A DNA stretch of 64,000 nucleotides from Defluviitaleaceae bacterium (GTDB taxonomy: Bacteria; Bacillota; Clostridia; Lachnospirales; WQUN01). Below are positions 17,321-24,804 of the stretch, in pieces. The notes under the pieces were generated by a model. The model was given only the letters and a program-made list of their open reading frames with translations. It was not told where the DNA came from and did not search any database. The position numbers were made by a program, and so were the translations under genes. The stretch is from the NCBI GenBank assembly GCA_009777845.1, contig WRLD01000002.1, forward strand, positions 1 to 64,000, read 5' to 3'. Each line of letters begins with the position of its first letter. Position 1 is the first letter of the stretch.

Positions 17321-17896
17321 ATGTCAATTAAATTTGTCGCGACATGCCTAACCCACAAGCAAAAAATAACCTGCCAAAATATGGACATAGAAACCCCACA
17401 AAACTACGCTCGTTCTTACAGCGAAATTGCGGCGGGCTGTGTTACAGACTTTTCTGTGCATTGCTTCAATTCTGCCGCGCTTTTGGCACTAAAGGAGCTA
17501 GGCGTAAGCCGCGCCACCCTGCACCCCGAGCTTAACCTTGCACAAATCCGTGACATAAAAAAATGTATACCCACGGAAGTGGTAATTTACGGAAAAATAC
17601 CCATGATGTACCTAGGCAATCCGCTTAAAGCAATTAAGCCGCCGCGGCACACGAACAGCCTATTCAGCGGCATAATAACCGACCGAAAGGGCGCGAAATT
17701 CTACGTAAACAACGGCATAGTATACAACTCTGTGCCTATTTTTGCCGCAGACAAATTAAACCAAATCGAGAAAACAGGAATAACCCATGGGCGGTTTATT
17801 TTTACTACGGAAAGCGACGAGGAAGTGCGAGCGGTCGTCGGGGCGTATATGGCACAAAAGCCGTTGAAAATTCCGTTTACTCGGGGGTATTTGTAG
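17321..17896 (+). CDS. U32 family protein, separate C-terminal module
   Basis: A 191-residue product matching the C-terminal part of long clostridial U32 proteins: HCFNSAALLALKELGVSRAT, LHPELNLAQI, VVIYGKIPMM, TDRKGAKFYV and YNSVPIFAADKL are in the expected order. It begins at ATG 17321, two bases after the stop of the N-terminal module and in a different frame, with AAAGGA correctly placed. Both pieces look intact, so this is more likely a natural gene split (with loss of the middle DUF3656-like region) than a recent frameshift. The two products may assemble. Confidence 0.75.
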   Translation: MSIKFVATCLTHKQKITCQNMDIETPQNYARSYSEIAAGCVTDFSVHCFNSAALLALKELGVSRATLHPELNLAQIRDIKKCIPTEVVIYGKIPMMYLGNPLKAIKPPRHTNSLFSGIITDRKGAKFYVNNGIVYNSVPIFAADKLNQIEKTGITHGRFIFTTESDEEVRAVVGAYMAQKPLKIPFTRGYL

Positions 17897-17920
17897 ACAA
17901 CCGCAAATAACCTACAGCTC

Positions 17921-18180
17921 CACGACAAACGCACGAAGCCAAAATCTGTAAATTAAGCACGGATTTAAAGGCAATAGAACGCCAATTTAAGGGATTCAAG
18001 GGCTTCACACGGATTTAACGGATTTCCACGGATTCAGCGGATTGGCTCGTAGTAAAATCCACGAAAACCCGCTCCGTCCGATAAAATCCGCGTAAATCTG
18101 CGTGAATCCGCTAAATCCGCGTTTAATCGCCTTTAAAATCGAAGAAACTACACACTTCTGCCATTCGTGCGTTTGTCGTG
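17921..18180 (-). repeat. MITE-like element E1 with 17-bp terminal inverted repeats
   Basis: Bounded by CACGACAAACGCACGAA (17921-17937) and its exact reverse complement (18164-18180). The 226-base interior contains CGCGGATTT-type A repeats and ACGAGCCAATCCGC-like sequence. It is related in reverse orientation to the element at 47171-47437, sharing the ends and interior stretches such as GGATTTAGCGGATTCACGC. No transposase is present, consistent with a non-autonomous element. Confidence 0.75.
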
Positions 18181-18187
18181 GGGGTAT

Positions 18188-18337
18188 CTATACTCCCCAT
18201 AGCTCTAATTCCTCATTCGGCAATGGCTCAAAAAAACTTTCGGGCAATAGCGGTACATCAACAAAGCCAAGTGTGCGTTTTGTTTTTGTGTCCTCTGCCT
18301 GTTTTTGGGAATCCGTATCCTGTGTATTTTCTAGCAT
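18188..18337 (-). CDS. Small hypothetical protein (49 aa) after prepilin peptidase
   Basis: ATG at 18337 (minus) follows the prepilin peptidase stop by six bases and has GGGGGGTAGG upstream. The frame gives an acidic 49-residue peptide with a Lys/Thr-rich N-terminal half and the tail PLLPESFFEPLPNEELELWG. There is no membrane segment. I do not recognise it. The start context and close coupling to the upstream gene argue for translation; its shortness and the adjacent repeat element lower confidence. Confidence 0.45.
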   Translation of the reverse strand: MLENTQDTDSQKQAEDTKTKRTLGFVDVPLLPESFFEPLPNEELELWGV

Positions 18338-18343
18338 AATCGC

Positions 18344-19153
18344 CTACCCCCCAAACAAAACCCCCAAATACCACCCCAACACAGCCTCACCAAACCAAAA
18401 CGCCGCAAGCGTACCCACGCACAAAAACGGCCCAAAAGCCATGTACGAGCCGCGTTTTGACTTGCCCGAGGCGATTAAATACACCGCAAACGCCGCGCCG
18501 GAAAGGAACGCGAAAAAGTACGCCAACAGCATTAGCTCCCAGCCGATAAACAAGCCGACCATCGCCATTAGCTTCACGTCGCCGTAGCCGAAGCCGTCTT
18601 TTTTTAGTATAAGCAGGGAAAGCCTGTCGAATACCAAGAGCGGCAGACCGCCTGCCACAACGCCGAGCAGCGCGTTTTGCCAGGTTTGGGCAAGCGGAAA
18701 AAGCTCGGGGAAAAAATGACCGCCCGCTACCCAAACGACACCTGCTACCGCGCCCGCAAACACAAGCCCGTCTGGTATTTCCTGTATGTCTATGTCGATA
18801 AATGTAATCGCTAGCAGTATAAACATAAGAAACGCAACAGGAAAAGCCGTATAAGTGGCAGAAAAATGCACCGCCGACACAAAAAGCAGGCCGCAGACCA
18901 ATTCCACAAAAAGGTAACGAGGGCTTATCTTCTTTTTGCACGAACGGCATTTGCCGAACAAAAACAGCCAGCTAAAAATTGGAAACAGCTCCAAAACGCC
19001 TAGCCTTTTGTTGCAATAAGGGCAATGCGAGGGCGGGTCGATAATGGACAGCTTCTTGGGTACGCGGTAAATAATGACGTTCGCGAACGAGCCAAAGCAC
19101 AGCCCTGTCAAGAAGGCAATCACCATAAATGCAATTTGAACAATGTCGGGCAT
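18344..19153 (-). CDS. Prepilin peptidase (A24 family, PilD/ComC-like)
   Basis: A 269-residue polytopic membrane aspartic protease that cleaves type IV prepilin or competence pseudopilin leaders and usually N-methylates the new terminus. The N-terminal GSFANVIIYRVP, the cytoplasmic zinc-binding pairs HCPYCNKR and CRSCKKK, the first catalytic Asp in FIDIDIQEIPDGL and the second in GYGDVKLMAMVG are all visible, with about seven hydrophobic segments. AAGGAGT precedes the start at 19153. No pilin or ATPase gene is adjacent, so it acts on substrates encoded elsewhere. Confidence 0.92.
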   Translation of the reverse strand: MPDIVQIAFMVIAFLTGLCFGSFANVIIYRVPKKLSIIDPPSHCPYCNKRLGVLELFPIFSWLFLFGKCRSCKKKISPRYLFVELVCGLLFVSAVHFSATYTAFPVAFLMFILLAITFIDIDIQEIPDGLVFAGAVAGVVWVAGGHFFPELFPLAQTWQNALLGVVAGGLPLLVFDRLSLLILKKDGFGYGDVKLMAMVGLFIGWELMLLAYFFAFLSGAAFAVYLIASGKSKRGSYMAFGPFLCVGTLAAFWFGEAVLGWYLGVLFGG

Positions 19154-19323
19154 AAAAACAACTCCTTATTTCAAGTTTATTTTATGGAACGCGGATTTTT
19201 GCGGATTTTTGCGGATTTGGCGGATTTTAAAGGCATGGAACGCGGATTTTCGCGGATTTAACGGATTTTCGCGGATTCTATCTGGCGTGTTTATTAAAAT
19301 CCGTTAAATTTGCGTTTCATTGC

Positions 19324-19470
19324 CTGCTATGCCACGCTCCCTCTGTGCCTCTGTGTGAAAATCTTTTTGACAAATAATGAACGCAGGTAAAGCGTATAAC
19401 TTCCGCATCTTTAGTTAAAAGATTTTTTCACACAGAGGCACAGAGGCACAGAGGGCGAGAGGCACAGCAG
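19324..19470. repeat. B module copy 2
   Basis: Begins CTGCTATGCC and ends GGCACAGCAG, with inverted CTCTGTG-rich arms. The core contains GAACGCAGGTAAAGCGTATA. Relative to the neighbouring C module, this core lies in the orientation opposite to that in copies 5 and 6. Confidence 0.85.
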
Positions 19471-19525
19471 ACACGAAACGCGGATTAAAATATTGCGTTT
19501 GCTATGGGATATTTGCAGGTTTTTT

Positions 19526-19693
19526 GTAGGGGACGGATTTATCCGTCCCGAGGTACGCACGTTCTATAATTCGGGAAAGGTAACGTCCACCAAGCAGGCA
19601 GTAAGGTGTTGTCTAAGTGGTTTTCTTAGACAACACCGCACGCCGACCAACGCAGAGCGAGGTAATCTCGGGACGGATAAATCCGTCCCCTAC
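19526..19693. repeat. C module copy 1, with nested H hairpin
   Basis: A 168-bp version of the 111-bp C palindrome. Both ends are GTAGGGGACGGATTTATCC and its complement. The extra 57 bases include a hairpin, GGTGTTGTCTAAG paired with CTTAGACAACACC. Confidence 0.88.
19599..19631. repeat. Hairpin H1 nested in the C module
   Basis: GGTGTTGTCTAAG and CTTAGACAACACC form a 13-bp stem with a short loop; the same hairpin occurs at about 60990-61023, again inside a C module. It is absent from the 111-bp C copies. Confidence 0.75.
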
Positions 19694-19910
19694 AAAAACC
19701 GTTACCGTGTATTTTCCCACGAGCCAATCCGCCAAATCCGCGGAAATCCGTCAAATCCGTGTTCCGCTACCTTTAATTACATGGATAAAATTTCTATCCC
19801 ACTGCCGTCAATTTACATGGAAAGAATCCGCGAAAATCCGCCAAATCCGCGAAAATCCGCGTTCCATTTCTTTTTGCATAACGAATAAATCCGCACCCCA
19901 CGCCTTACAC

Positions 19911-20381
19911 CTATCTATTATTCACATTCTCAAAAAACAAATCATGGTTCTTCAACCGAAAATCCGCAAGCTCCGCATACCGCGTATCTGGAATACCCCA
20001 ACAGGTATACGGGTCAATGCTTATTCCGCCGCGCGGCGTAAACTTGCCCTGCACCTCAATAAATTTTGGCTTCATTAGCTCGCGCAGGTCTTTCAAAATT
20101 GTGTTTACGCAATTTTCGTGAAAATCGCCGTGGTTGCGGAAGCCGAATAGATACATTTTCAGCGATTTACTCTCCACCATTAGCTCGCTGGGAATGTAAT
20201 TTATATAAATCGCGGCGTAGTCTGGCTGGTTTGTAATCGGGCATAGGCTCGTAAACTCGGGGCAGTTAAATTTTACCATATAGTCAATGTCCATATGGCG
20301 GTTTTGGAACACCTCAAGTATTTCAGGGCAATATTGTGTGGGGTATTCGTTGTTTTTGCCTAAAAGCGATAAATTGTCCAT
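19911..20381 (-). CDS. queF: NADPH-dependent 7-cyano-7-deazaguanine reductase
   Basis: Reduces preQ0 to preQ1 in queuosine synthesis, a tRNA wobble modification. The 156-residue unimodular (YkvM-type) protein has the catalytic Cys in CPEFTSLCP followed by TNQPDYA, and the substrate motif [17 protein letters not shown]. The start at 20381 lies one base after the yhhQ stop (TAGcATG) with GGGGAAA upstream; a longer start at 20399 would overlap yhhQ. Together they suggest import of preQ0 or a similar precursor followed by reduction. No queC, queD or queE is nearby. Confidence 0.94.
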   Translation of the reverse strand: MDNLSLLGKNNEYPTQYCPEILEVFQNRHMDIDYMVKFNCPEFTSLCPITNQPDYAAIYINYIPSELMVESKSLKMYLFGFRNHGDFHENCVNTILKDLRELMKPKFIEVQGKFTPRGGISIDPYTCWGIPDTRYAELADFRLKNHDLFFENVNNR

Positions 20382-20382
20382 G

Positions 20383-21012
20383 CTAATTTCCCCTTTCATG
20401 GGTCGCGCCTATTTTGCAGTACCAAACGCCCAGGTACACCAAGGGCGTTTTCAGTAAATCCAACAGCATTTTAATACAAAATGTGGTGAGAATCATAGTG
20501 GCAAGCTCGCCTATTTCGTACACGCCAAAAAACGCAAGAAGCTGAAACATAGCGGTATCTACAAGCTGTGCGACAAAGGACGAGCCGTTGTTCCTTAGCC
20601 ACAAATGCTTTTCGCCTGTTTTTTTGCGTATTTGTTCAAATACGTAAATATTTAGGGTCTTGGAAACAAGAGATGTTACCATTCCTGCGACAATAATACG
20701 CGGCACAGAGCCAATAACAAGCCCGAACGCCTCTTGATGTGTCCAAAAATCCGCAGGGGGCAGAGCAATGGCAAACCGTATCAGCAAAACAGCCGTCACG
20801 TTTGCCGCAAAGCCGCCAAAAACAAGGGTTTGCGCCGCCTTTGGCCCCCATACCTCCGTCACCACATCTGTGATACAAAACGCAAGTAAAAACGCAAAAA
20901 CAGCCACGGGGAATACAAAACCAAAAATAGCCACGAGCTTAAACGCCAAAATATTTGCGACAACAAAGCATGTGGTAAATAGCATTGCCATTAACGTATA
21001 TTTTCTGTCCAT
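20383..21012 (-). CDS. yhhQ: Queuosine precursor transporter (YhhQ/VUT family)
   Basis: A 209-residue integral membrane protein with about six hydrophobic segments. [17 protein letters not shown] is the family's hallmark acidic segment, and [18 protein letters not shown] is typical of the later helices. YhhQ proteins take up preQ0/preQ1. The one-base spacing to queF supports a salvage role. It lies nine bases downstream of the tryptophanase-like gene, so no separate promoter or preQ1 riboswitch fits directly in front of it. Confidence 0.9.
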   Translation of the reverse strand: MDRKYTLMAMLFTTCFVVANILAFKLVAIFGFVFPVAVFAFLLAFCITDVVTEVWGPKAAQTLVFGGFAANVTAVLLIRFAIALPPADFWTHQEAFGLVIGSVPRIIVAGMVTSLVSKTLNIYVFEQIRKKTGEKHLWLRNNGSSFVAQLVDTAMFQLLAFFGVYEIGELATMILTTFCIKMLLDLLKTPLVYLGVWYCKIGATHERGN

Positions 21013-21021
21013 AGTAGCTCC

Positions 21022-22470
21022 TTATAGGCTCTCGCCGAAATCCGCGCGGAATTTTTTAATCAGCTTCTCGGGCCAGTTGCCGTCAGTTTTCAAGCGCCCG
21101 AAGAAAAAGCGAAGCACGCGCGGTTCTTCTTCAAAGATTAGGCCGCCGATTAGCTCTCGATTCTCATATAGCCATGCCAAGCGGTCGGCTACATATCGCA
21201 CCTGCGAAAGCGTAAACACGCGCTTGGGGAACGCAAGCCGCAACAGCTCCATATGCGCCAGTGTTTCACTGCCGTCTGGGTTGCGTTGCTCGGATAGCGT
21301 ACCGCGTTCCATGCCGCGTACGCCGCTCGCCAAGAAAAACGCCGCCGCCAACGCGCCCGCAGGGTATTGCTCCTGCGACAAATGACTACAAAATGCGCGC
21401 GCATCTATGTGACAGCCCAAGCCGCCAGGCGGCGTAACCACTGGCACGCCCTTTGTCAAAAGCTCGCGGCACAGCACCTCCACAAAAATAGGCGTTTGGC
21501 TAATAATATCTATATCCAGCGATTCCTGCAAGCCTATTGCCATGGCTTCCATTTCTCGCACGGACATACCGCCGTAGGTCAAAAAGCCCTCGTACAGCGG
21601 CACCATTTCGCGCATTTGCAAAAACATTTCCTTGTTGCTCGTTAAAATTCCGCCGCCTCGTGCCGCGCCTAGCTTACGCGCCGAAAAGTAAATTATATCC
21701 ATAAGCGAGCCTATTTCGCGCGTAATGTCAATAATTTCCTTGTCCTTAAATTCGCCGTCACGCTTTTTAATGAAATATAAATTGTCGGAAAGCAGGCTGG
21801 CATCGTACACTAGGGTAAGCCCCTCCGCGCGGCAAATTTTGGAAACCTCGCGCATGTTCTGCATAGAAACAGGCTGGCCGCCTACTAGGTTTGTCCCTGC
21901 TTCTATTCGCACAAAGCAAATATTTTCCCTGCCAAGCCGCGCGATTGCTTCGTTTAGCTTGTTTATATCCAAATTTCCCTTGAACGCAAGCTCGCTGTTT
22001 ATTTCCAAGCCCTCGTCAATAATAATTTCCTCTATTTGTCCGCCAAGCGTACAAATATGCGCCTTTGTCGTAGTAAAGTGGTAGTTCATAATCGCGGTCG
22101 AGCCGGGCGTAACCAGCAAGCGCGAAAGTATATGCTCGCACGCGCGCCCTTGGTGTGCAGGCAGGAAATATTCCATATTAAACATGTCCTGCAAAACGCT
22201 TTCGAGCCGATAAAAGGTTTCACTGCCTGCGTAGCTGTCGTCCGCCTGTAGCATAGCCGCGTACTGGTTCTCGCTCATTGCGTTCACGCCGCTGTCCGTT
22301 AGCATGTCGAGGAATATGTCCTTGTTGCGTAGCAAGAATGTGTTGTACCCTGCTTCCGCCATGCGCTTGGCGCGTTCCTCGATAGGAAGCAGGTACACGC
22401 GCTGTACCATGCGTACCTTGTGCATTTCTAGCGGAATGTTCTCACCTGAAAAAAATTTTACATCTGACAT
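21022..22470 (-). CDS. Tryptophanase/tyrosine phenol-lyase-like beta-eliminating lyase
   Basis: A 482-residue fold-type I PLP enzyme of the tryptophanase family. DMLTDSGVNAMSENQYAAML, AGSETFYRLE and LPAHQGRACEHIL match conserved blocks of tryptophan indole-lyase and tyrosine phenol-lyase. The Schiff-base segment reads YFSARKLGAARGGG instead of the usual SGKKD or SAKKD, so the Lys before the PLP Lys is Arg and the following Asp is Leu. Substrate is therefore uncertain. GGAG precedes ATG 22470. The gene overlaps the end of the HEPN gene by 13 bases and sits upstream of yhhQ-queF in an apparent operon. Confidence 0.82.
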   Translation of the reverse strand: MSDVKFFSGENIPLEMHKVRMVQRVYLLPIEERAKRMAEAGYNTFLLRNKDIFLDMLTDSGVNAMSENQYAAMLQADDSYAGSETFYRLESVLQDMFNMEYFLPAHQGRACEHILSRLLVTPGSTAIMNYHFTTTKAHICTLGGQIEEIIIDEGLEINSELAFKGNLDINKLNEAIARLGRENICFVRIEAGTNLVGGQPVSMQNMREVSKICRAEGLTLVYDASLLSDNLYFIKKRDGEFKDKEIIDITREIGSLMDIIYFSARKLGAARGGGILTSNKEMFLQMREMVPLYEGFLTYGGMSVREMEAMAIGLQESLDIDIISQTPIFVEVLCRELLTKGVPVVTPPGGLGCHIDARAFCSHLSQEQYPAGALAAAFFLASGVRGMERGTLSEQRNPDGSETLAHMELLRLAFPKRVFTLSQVRYVADRLAWLYENRELIGGLIFEEEPRVLRFFFGRLKTDGNWPEKLIKKFRADFGESL

Positions 22471-23708
22471 GGGGATTCTCCTTTATGTTTTGGATTAAGA
22501 ATATCTATAGGAAATCGTTTTTCGATTTCCCTTATTCTCGAATTTAAAGTATCCTCGATTATAGCTAAGCCTATATCATGCAAGAAACATAGTCTTAACA
22601 AGAACTCAATCTTCTTAAATGCCAAGCCATTTTCTTCATGGTTAAAATAATCTTCTGTCATAAATAAATGGGATATGAAATTTCTGTGTCTTACAGCTTT
22701 TTGGACAAATTTTTTTAGGTATGTTTGATTTTTTGATAACTTCACGTCATTTTCACGGGCAAAAATCTTTTGTGTGTAACAATTAAGGTTAATAGCAGAG
22801 AATATTTTTCTTTCAAGTGTCACTTTTCCTTTGGATTTTACCTTTTTCTTGTAGTGCGTGCCAATATACCCCTCCAAGCATTGAATAAGTATATTTACTC
22901 TCAATTCTTCAAACATATCACGTCCATCCAACGCCAACCTAAACATATTGAACACGTACGGATTTTTATTTTGCATAGCATACCATTTGTCATATGCACT
23001 AGAAAAGTCGTTAGAATTAGACAACTCCAAGTATTTCGGATATCCACGCTTAGAATGTGACGAAAACAGAATATCGTGATGCGTAGCGTATATAAATTCA
23101 GTATCTTCACCGCAAAAAACTCTCATTTCCTTTATTTGGGGAATGTGTCCTATCCACAAAGAATACATTTCGAGAAGGCTGTTAAAATGCTTTTTCATTT
23201 CACTAAAAGAGAGAGGGGCTGCAGACGTTATTTCAAAAATATCCCTGAGGGAGGTCTTAACGGTGATTGTGTCTGACATAATTTTATATTCGCGTACACC
23301 TGCACCAGCTCTGTATGTCCATACGGAGTTGTCGATTACACATGAAAGTTTATCAACCATACAAGTATCTTTATCGAGAATATGCACTCCTATGATTATA
23401 TTGCTCCACCAAATGCTTATTTTGTTCAAGGATAAAGATAAATGTACACGACAATCAAAAAGCGTAAACGGAATATTGTTGTTATCTATGCAATAAATGT
23501 ACTCGGATTTGCGTGCGTCCCCTAACCAAAAGTAGCGTGCAAAGCAAAGTCGAGATGTATCATCGAGATTTTCAATACTAACGTCAAAGCTGCTGGTTTT
23601 CAAGTCAATTTTGAAGTCAGCATCCAACCTGACATTCTTATTACTCACAATATTAAGAAGCGTACACCCTTGTATTTCTGTCAAATGGTTATATTCCGAT
23701 AAACTCAT
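22458..23708 (-). CDS. HEPN-domain protein, ApeA-like candidate defence RNase
   Basis: A 416-residue protein. The N-terminal half is beta-rich and holds no motif I can name. The C-terminal half is helical and contains RHRNFISH, in which Arg342 and His347 form the Rx4H motif of HEPN ribonucleases; LEGYIGTHY and FLLRLCFLHDIGL flank it in the pattern of ApeA-type HEPN proteins. The gene is visibly AT-rich: I count 16 G+C in the 60 bases 22681-22740, much lower than neighbours, suggesting recent transfer. GGAGTGAGGA precedes ATG 23708. It overlaps the tryptophanase-like gene by 13 bases. Family placement is from motif and layout only. Confidence 0.65.
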   Translation of the reverse strand: MSLSEYNHLTEIQGCTLLNIVSNKNVRLDADFKIDLKTSSFDVSIENLDDTSRLCFARYFWLGDARKSEYIYCIDNNNIPFTLFDCRVHLSLSLNKISIWWSNIIIGVHILDKDTCMVDKLSCVIDNSVWTYRAGAGVREYKIMSDTITVKTSLRDIFEITSAAPLSFSEMKKHFNSLLEMYSLWIGHIPQIKEMRVFCGEDTEFIYATHHDILFSSHSKRGYPKYLELSNSNDFSSAYDKWYAMQNKNPYVFNMFRLALDGRDMFEELRVNILIQCLEGYIGTHYKKKVKSKGKVTLERKIFSAINLNCYTQKIFARENDVKLSKNQTYLKKFVQKAVRHRNFISHLFMTEDYFNHEENGLAFKKIEFLLRLCFLHDIGLAIIEDTLNSRIREIEKRFPIDILNPKHKGESPCQM

Positions 23709-23787
23709 TAAATCCTCACTCCTTAATTCATGCCGTCTATAGCATCGGCACTATCGGTTGGTACAAAAAATCCGCTTCGCGTATTCT

Positions 23788-24804
23788 TCACACTTGTAAC
23801 TTCAAAAACTCATCATAATCACTCATAAAAAGCCTATCCTGTATTACCCTATACTTCTCAAATTCATTCTCGGCGTGTGCTTTTGCGATTTCGGCAGTGA
23901 TTGTTCCCAAATTGTCTAAAATTTCGTACTTGCTCGCTTTCAGTACCATGTCCAGTTGCTCCGCCCAGTCGGACATTGCCATAGGTATTTTACGCCTTGC
24001 CATGCCCTCTGCCAAGTCTAAATATCCCGAAACAATCAATTCTAGCTCGTGCATTTCTTGCTCCGTTAAATAATTCTTAGCGACAGAAACATCACTCTTT
24101 ACGATTTTTCCCTCAGGGGCTTTTTCCCATGTGCTAAGCCCCATGTGCTTCTTAGTGCTATCCGCACGCTTGTAAATCAGCTCCGCCGCCGTATGCTGAT
24201 GCACAGCCCAATGCAGCTTATTTTGAACCCTTGCGAAAAAACGCTTTGTGGTTTCGGCAGATTTATCATAATCCATTGAGGTCGCATAAATGTCAGTAAT
24301 TTTCTGATAAAAACGCCGCTCCGACAAGCGAATTTCACGAATTTCTTCGAGCAGGCGTTCAAAATAATCGTCGTCTAGGAACATGCCGTTTTCCATGCGC
24401 TTTTTGTCTACCAAATAGCCGCGCAACGCAAACTCACGCAAAACAATAGTAGCCCAACGCCTAAATTCGGTCGCTTTAGCGGAATTAACGCGATAACCAA
24501 CGGCAATAATCATATCAAGATTATAATGCTTAATGCTACGATTGACCGAACGGCTGCCCTCGGATTGAACTACTAAAAATTCCTTAGTAGTTGCCATTTC
24601 GTCTATTTCTGATTCGTCCACTATTTTTTTTATGTGGGTAATAACATTTTCTGTGCTTGTGCCAAAAAGCCTTGCTATCAGCTTTTGCGAGAGCCAGACC
24701 ATGCCGTCCTGTACCCGCACCTCTATGCCGTCGCCGCCCGTTTGGTATGCGAATGTCAAAAATTCGGCAGTCGTATTGCGAATTATTATTTCCTTTTTAC
24801 TCAT
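23788..24804 (-). CDS. RhuM family protein
   Basis: A 338-residue protein with the RhuM pattern: VRVQDGMVWLSQKLIARLFG at the N-terminus, EGSRSVNRSIKHYNLDMIIA, then GYRVNSAKATEFRRWA, and a long helical C-terminal half. RhuM proteins are found on genomic islands and near defence or mobile genes; their biochemical function is unclear. The start at 24804 is inside the rimO stop region, giving an 8-base ATGAGTAA overlap; a start 19 codons upstream would overlap rimO more. Its presence at the end of a housekeeping operon next to a HEPN gene hints at an inserted defence pair. Confidence 0.85.
   Translation of the reverse strand: MSKKEIIIRNTTAEFLTFAYQTGGDGIEVRVQDGMVWLSQKLIARLFGTSTENVITHIKKIVDESEIDEMATTKEFLVVQSEGSRSVNRSIKHYNLDMIIAVGYRVNSAKATEFRRWATIVLREFALRGYLVDKKRMENGMFLDDDYFERLLEEIREIRLSERRFYQKITDIYATSMDYDKSAETTKRFFARVQNKLHWAVHQHTAAELIYKRADSTKKHMGLSTWEKAPEGKIVKSDVSVAKNYLTEQEMHELELIVSGYLDLAEGMARRKIPMAMSDWAEQLDMVLKASKYEILDNLGTITAEIAKAHAENEFEKYRVIQDRLFMSDYDEFLKLQV

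Larger units (their letters stand above)
19182..19870. repeat. Large composite palindromic element M3 (A-B-C-A)
   Basis: Fills the prepilin peptidase to queF gap. Left A arms start near 19182 and 19230; the B module is 19324-19470, the C module with nested hairpin 19526-19693, and the right A arm runs to about 19866. From the B module outward it is a close inverted copy of 60757-61297. Open frames across it are by-products of the repeats. Confidence 0.85.

Noticed and set aside
17316-17321. U32 gene as a frameshifted pseudogene
   Set aside because: The second part has its own ATG and AAAGGA site and begins at a domain boundary; the middle domain is absent rather than shifted out of frame.
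18102-18587. Plus-strand open frame over the prepilin peptidase end
   Set aside because: Begins in repeat DNA and runs antisense to the peptidase catalytic region; the 49-aa minus-strand gene fits better.
19493-19888. Open frame of about 130 codons, with similar frames at 29711-30073 (-) and 60747-61136 (-)
   Set aside because: The similarity comes from conserved palindromic repeat DNA (C and A modules), not protein selection; no ribosome binding site and the frame crosses inverted arms.
21013-21021. preQ1 riboswitch before yhhQ-queF
   Set aside because: Only nine bases separate the upstream stop from yhhQ, so no aptamer fits there.
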